Position numbers and translations under genes: made by a program. From the NCBI GenBank assembly GCA_016617855.1, contig JAECUM010006719.1, positions 1 to 64,000 on the forward strand: 64,000 nt of DNA, given 5' to 3'. The DNA comes from Megalonaias nervosa (Eukaryota; Mollusca; Bivalvia; Unionida; Unionidae). The notes beneath the pieces were generated by a model. It was given only the letters and a program-made list of their open reading frames with translations. It was not told the origin of the DNA and ran no database searches. Below are positions 61,234 to 64,000 of this stretch, piece by piece (the first letter of the stretch is position 1; each line of letters starts with the position of its first letter).

Positions 61234-61352
61234 GCGAGGCAGCTGCTAGTACTATTTTTATAAGTGTTTGGTATAACTCTGTGGGGGTTCAAACCCATGA
61301 CCTCCAACATCCGAAGCAGATGTTCTTACCACTTCGGCCACTTAGCTTGGCC
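61234..61352 (-). mobile_element. SINE family A, partial copy
   Basis: Only the tRNA-like head and the adjoining 40 bp remain (GAGGCAGCTGCTAGTACTAT to CACTTCGGCCACTTAGCTTG). It abuts the 3' end of the LINE relic. Confidence 0.85.
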
Positions 61353-61354
61353 CT

Positions 61355-62275
61355 TAAAGCACTGATCCCCATCCCATGCTTTATTAATGCTTGGTTGAGA
61401 CGGTTCACTAAAGTTTCCAGTTCTTGTTTATCTCCAGCTAAGCCATCGATGTCAACAGCAAAGCACAGATTGGTGATTATTCTGCCTCCAACACTGACAC
61501 TGCCTTCATGGTCTTCCAAGGCATCGGACATGATCCTTTCAAGGTAGATGTTGAAGAGAGTAGGTGAGAGGAGGCACCCGTGTGACTACGACTGTGGTTC
61601 TGAACCAACCTCCTATATTACCATTGACGAGAACTGCTCTAGTCGCCAAGTCATACAGGTTTTCTATGGTGCTCAATAGTTTTGCATTTGTGTTGTATAT
61701 CCGCATGGTGTCCCAAAATGCTGCTTGCCATACCTTGTTGAAAACCTAGAAATCAATGAAGATATGATAGAGGTACAGTTGATGCTGCAGATACTTTTTA
61801 CAGAGGAGTCTAAGGTTGAAGATCTGTTCTGTAGTGCTACGTCCTGCAGTGAAACCAGCCTGTCGTTTGGCAACAATGTGCTCTACTTGGGATTCCAGTC
61901 TGTTGAGGATGATCTTAAGCATAACCTTGCTTGGTTGACTGATGAGGCACAGCTGCAGATTACCTTTCTTATGGAGAGTGATGATCAGAGACTGGGCCCA
62001 TGTGGTGGGACCTTCTCCTGTTTGCCAGCTTTTGTTGCAGATTTTTGTGAGGACATCTATCATGGAGGTTCCTCTTGCTTGAACAAGTTCTGCTAGTAGA
62101 TTATCTACCCCAGCTGACTTCCCATTCTTTAGTGGCTTTGTTGCAGCTTCTACTTCTTCTGAGGATCGGGTAGTTCACCCTCTGTTGTGGTCAGTGGGAA
62201 GTTTAGTACAGCTTTGTATCCAGAAGTCTCCTGATTGTAAAGCTCAGAACAGTATTCCGTCCATTTGTGATGTGT
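61355..62275 (-). mobile_element. LINE reverse-transcriptase relic (3' part)
   Basis: Reverse-strand blocks, in order: WTEYCSELYNQE (about 62232-62266), LAELVQARGTSMIDVLTKIC, WAQSLIITLHKKGNLQLC, SKVMLKIILNRLESQ and QAGFTAGRSTTEQIFNLRLL (61800-61960). After frame breaks come MSDALEDHEGSVSVGGRIIT and CFAVDIDG (61444-61464). The catalytic (F/Y)ADD box reads FAVD, and the region between the two block groups has lost sequence, so it is dead. Family: RTE-like endonuclease/RT LINE, probably the same as the 49.5-kb relic. Confidence 0.85.
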
Positions 62276-62279
62276 GGAG

Positions 62280-62520
62280 AAACCTGAGGAGGAATCGGGG
62301 AGACCTTGAAGGAGCAGAAAAATAAAGGGAGATTAACAACCAGATTCAAAGAACTTACAGAGACGAAGGAAAGCTGGTTACAGGACCAATGTAAGGAAAT
62401 CGAGAAAAGCATGAACCAAAATAACAGTTAAAAGGAATACAAGTTGGTGAAACCCCTGACAACAGAGAAACGGGCGAGATCTACCACGATCCAGGACAAA
62501 TCAAACACTGAGATAAAAAT
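62280..62520 (+). mobile_element. Inverted 5' segment of the same LINE
   Basis: On the + strand, opposite to its neighbour, the frame reads ELTETKESWLQDQCKEIEKS, MNQNNS, a stop, KEYKLVKPLTTEKRARSTTI and QDKSNT. In LINEs of this type this pre-RT stretch directly precedes the WTEYCSELYN block, which starts the adjacent reverse-strand relic. The two pieces are therefore consecutive parts of one element in head-to-head orientation. Confidence 0.72.
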
Positions 62521-62539
62521 AATAAAATAGCACATGCAT

Positions 62540-62833
62540 TGGCAATTGGTTAACTTTCTGATGAATAGCAACCACACGGAGACATGTTTGGCTATCATGT
62601 ACTCCAATCCTGCTCAAGTCGGAGGAATTCAACGTTTCCAAAACCAAATTCTAAAATGTACGTCTGCAGACTGCACAACAGTGGTTACAAAAACAATCGA
62701 CGTACACGACACACAAACCCATTCGACGAAAATCTTCCAGAAGGCAACGGCAAGTAGAAGGTCACAGTCATCAAGCACATTTAGCAGATCATCTCATTTA
62801 GCGACGTACAGTCGAGGCTACCTATATTTGTTT
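62540..62833 (+). pseudogene. Polinton/Maverick-like integrase fragment
   Basis: Three frames carry consecutive traces of a retroviral-type (rve) integrase as found in Polintons: YSNPAQVGGIQRFQ (62600-62641), then in another frame WLQKQSTYTTHKPIRRKS (about 62682-62735), then LATYSRGYLYLF (62798-62833). The order matches the N-terminal part of that enzyme (GG..RL region, HKPxRRxF, then the DL..la.Y.rGY.Yl segment). At least two frameshifts disable it, and a SINE truncates it immediately after. Identification is from motif memory; an LTR-element integrase is the alternative. Confidence 0.55.
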
Positions 62834-63128
62834 TGGATTTTTAACATAGCTTTAACAATTTTTCAGTCATATCGTTTCTATGACTGCAGTGTTGCTATTT
62901 ATAATGATGTCTAGCACAAAGGCATCATGCTACAGACATGTAACATCATGTCCCACCTAGTCACATTACCCTGACACCAGGCCGACCAGTCCTAATACTA
63001 GCCTCTTAAAGCGAGACAGCTGCTGGTACCATTATTATAAGTCTTTGGTATGACTCGGTCGGGGTTTGAACCTGCTACCCCTCGCATCCGAGGTGGACGC
63101 TCTAACCACTTAGACCGCCGGAGCCGTC
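62826..63128 (-). mobile_element. SINE family A, copy truncating the integrase relic
   Basis: Reverse-strand copy from TTTTTAACATAGCTTTAACA to the tRNA-like head (GGACGCTCTAACCACTTAGA). Its left end lies within the integrase-like reading frame. Confidence 0.9.
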
Positions 63129-63742
63129 TCTTTGCTTTATTTTGCATCGGTGCGTTTAAACAAGAAAAAACAGCTTGGGCAGATCCTTTGACTACTGAAA
63201 CAAGTTAAGAGTTAGCGCAAGCTTTAAAACTTGACTTGAAACAATGTGGTCTACACCTTTTACGCTTTAAACAAAGGCATCGATTTCTGAACCAAGCTTT
63301 TTAAAAAAGATGAAGAAAGGACATACAATTTTTTTTTTCACTACTGAAGATCCTGAAATGAAAGCCAGTTTTCACACTACTGCATCCCTTTCTATGAGTT
63401 CATCTGTCCAAAATCAGCAATAATAACAACCATAATGAGTATTTTGTGGAGAACGTGTTCGTAAAATTCAAATCGGGCATTTTCTATCAGATCTTTGTGG
63501 TGTATTGTGTCATAGATCAGCCATTGGAAATTTTAGTTTGCAACGAGGAGATATAAATAATTGTATACTATTTTACTCGGCAGTTGCGTTGGTTATCTTC
63601 TTCGTAACCTTCTTTGAAATATAGACATTAACAACAATGCATCGTTGCCACGTCAACACTAGTTACGACTCTTATATTCACAGTAGTGATCTTCTAGAAC
63701 CGTCTATGGAAAACCGTCTTTTGACACAGACTGGCTCTTTAG
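63129..63742. other. CpG-richer tract with broken coding-like sequence
   Basis: More CpG than the rest of the window. A short + strand frame (AWADPLTTETS, stop, ELAQALKLDLKQCGLHLLRF) looks coding-like but I do not recognise it. It lies between two Polinton-like pieces and may belong to the same element. Confidence 0.35.
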
Positions 63743-64000
63743 AGACCAAAACCTAATAACCAATTTTATGTAACATTACCAAGTGACAGTTCTATGGATT
63801 TGTTTACCGACACATTATGGTTCTTGACGCCCAAATCACCTCAAGCCACGCGAGTGGATCACGAAGCTCAGCGAGAAGTAGCTTTAGCATAAATCACTCG
63901 TCCCACTCACGTCTATATTATCACTCAGAATCAAACCATTTTCGTCGTAGAAATCCTCAACGAAAATGTTGAAGAACACTTGGCCAAATATTTGGACGAA
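63743..64000 (+). pseudogene. Polinton-associated-like ORF, one stop, runs off window
   Basis: One frame is open from 63743 to the window edge except for TAA at 63890-63892. It contains NNQFYVTLPSDSSMDLF near its start and NENVEEHLAKYLDE at the edge. The FYVTLPS.SSM opening resembles a protein I associate with Polinton-like elements in animal genomes, probably structural. The link is tentative, from memory. The stop marks it as decayed unless the base is an error. It lies on the same strand as the integrase fragment. Confidence 0.4.

Noticed and set aside
61725..62096. 123-codon + strand frame as a gene
   Set aside because: Antisense of the reverse-transcriptase relic on the reverse strand.

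Overview
This is eukaryotic, AT-rich, intron-dominated DNA. Long introns, GT-AG splicing, several families of dispersed tRNA-headed SINEs, non-LTR retrotransposon relics and many micro- and minisatellites suggest an invertebrate animal. A mollusc or other lophotrochozoan is my best guess, but the species is not determined by anything I can read directly.

The window is organised around one protein-coding gene on the + strand, which I read as EDEM2 (ER degradation-enhancing alpha-mannosidase-like 2, glycosyl hydrolase family 47). Ten coding exons join in consistent phase from an ATG at 2908 to a stop at 55501-55503 and give a 783-residue protein: signal peptide, complete GH47 domain, then a long acidic tail ending in a conserved CPxQPF motif. 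Exon 1 is separated from exon 2 by an 18.3-kb intron. Only 2.35 kb of the 52.6-kb span is coding. A CpG-richer stretch (about 2150-2907) with ETS-like motifs is the probable promoter, and it also holds a 61-codon open frame with a signal-peptide-like start.

Everything else is repeats and relics inside or downstream of this gene. Intron 1 holds a degraded pogo/Tigger-like transposase (8.35-9.0 kb, - strand), a fold-back element (16.2-16.8 kb), a striking 54-bp tandem array of about 37 units (17.0-19.04 kb) that is open on both strands, and a truncated CR1/L2-like LINE (19.5-20.8 kb). Later introns hold an almost full-length but decayed CR1-like LINE (42.7-45.7 kb), an endonuclease fragment of a second LINE type (49.5-50.1 kb), a ~48-bp minisatellite (52.4-53.1 kb) and copies of at least three SINE families.

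Downstream of EDEM2 (55.5-64.0 kb) are diverged tandem arrays, a reverse-transcriptase relic whose 5' part is inverted (61.35-62.5 kb, the structure expected of twin priming), and a decayed element at the right end. That element has a Polinton/Maverick-like integrase fragment cut by a SINE, followed by a further open frame running off the window. No authentic rRNA, tRNA, CRISPR or operon was found.
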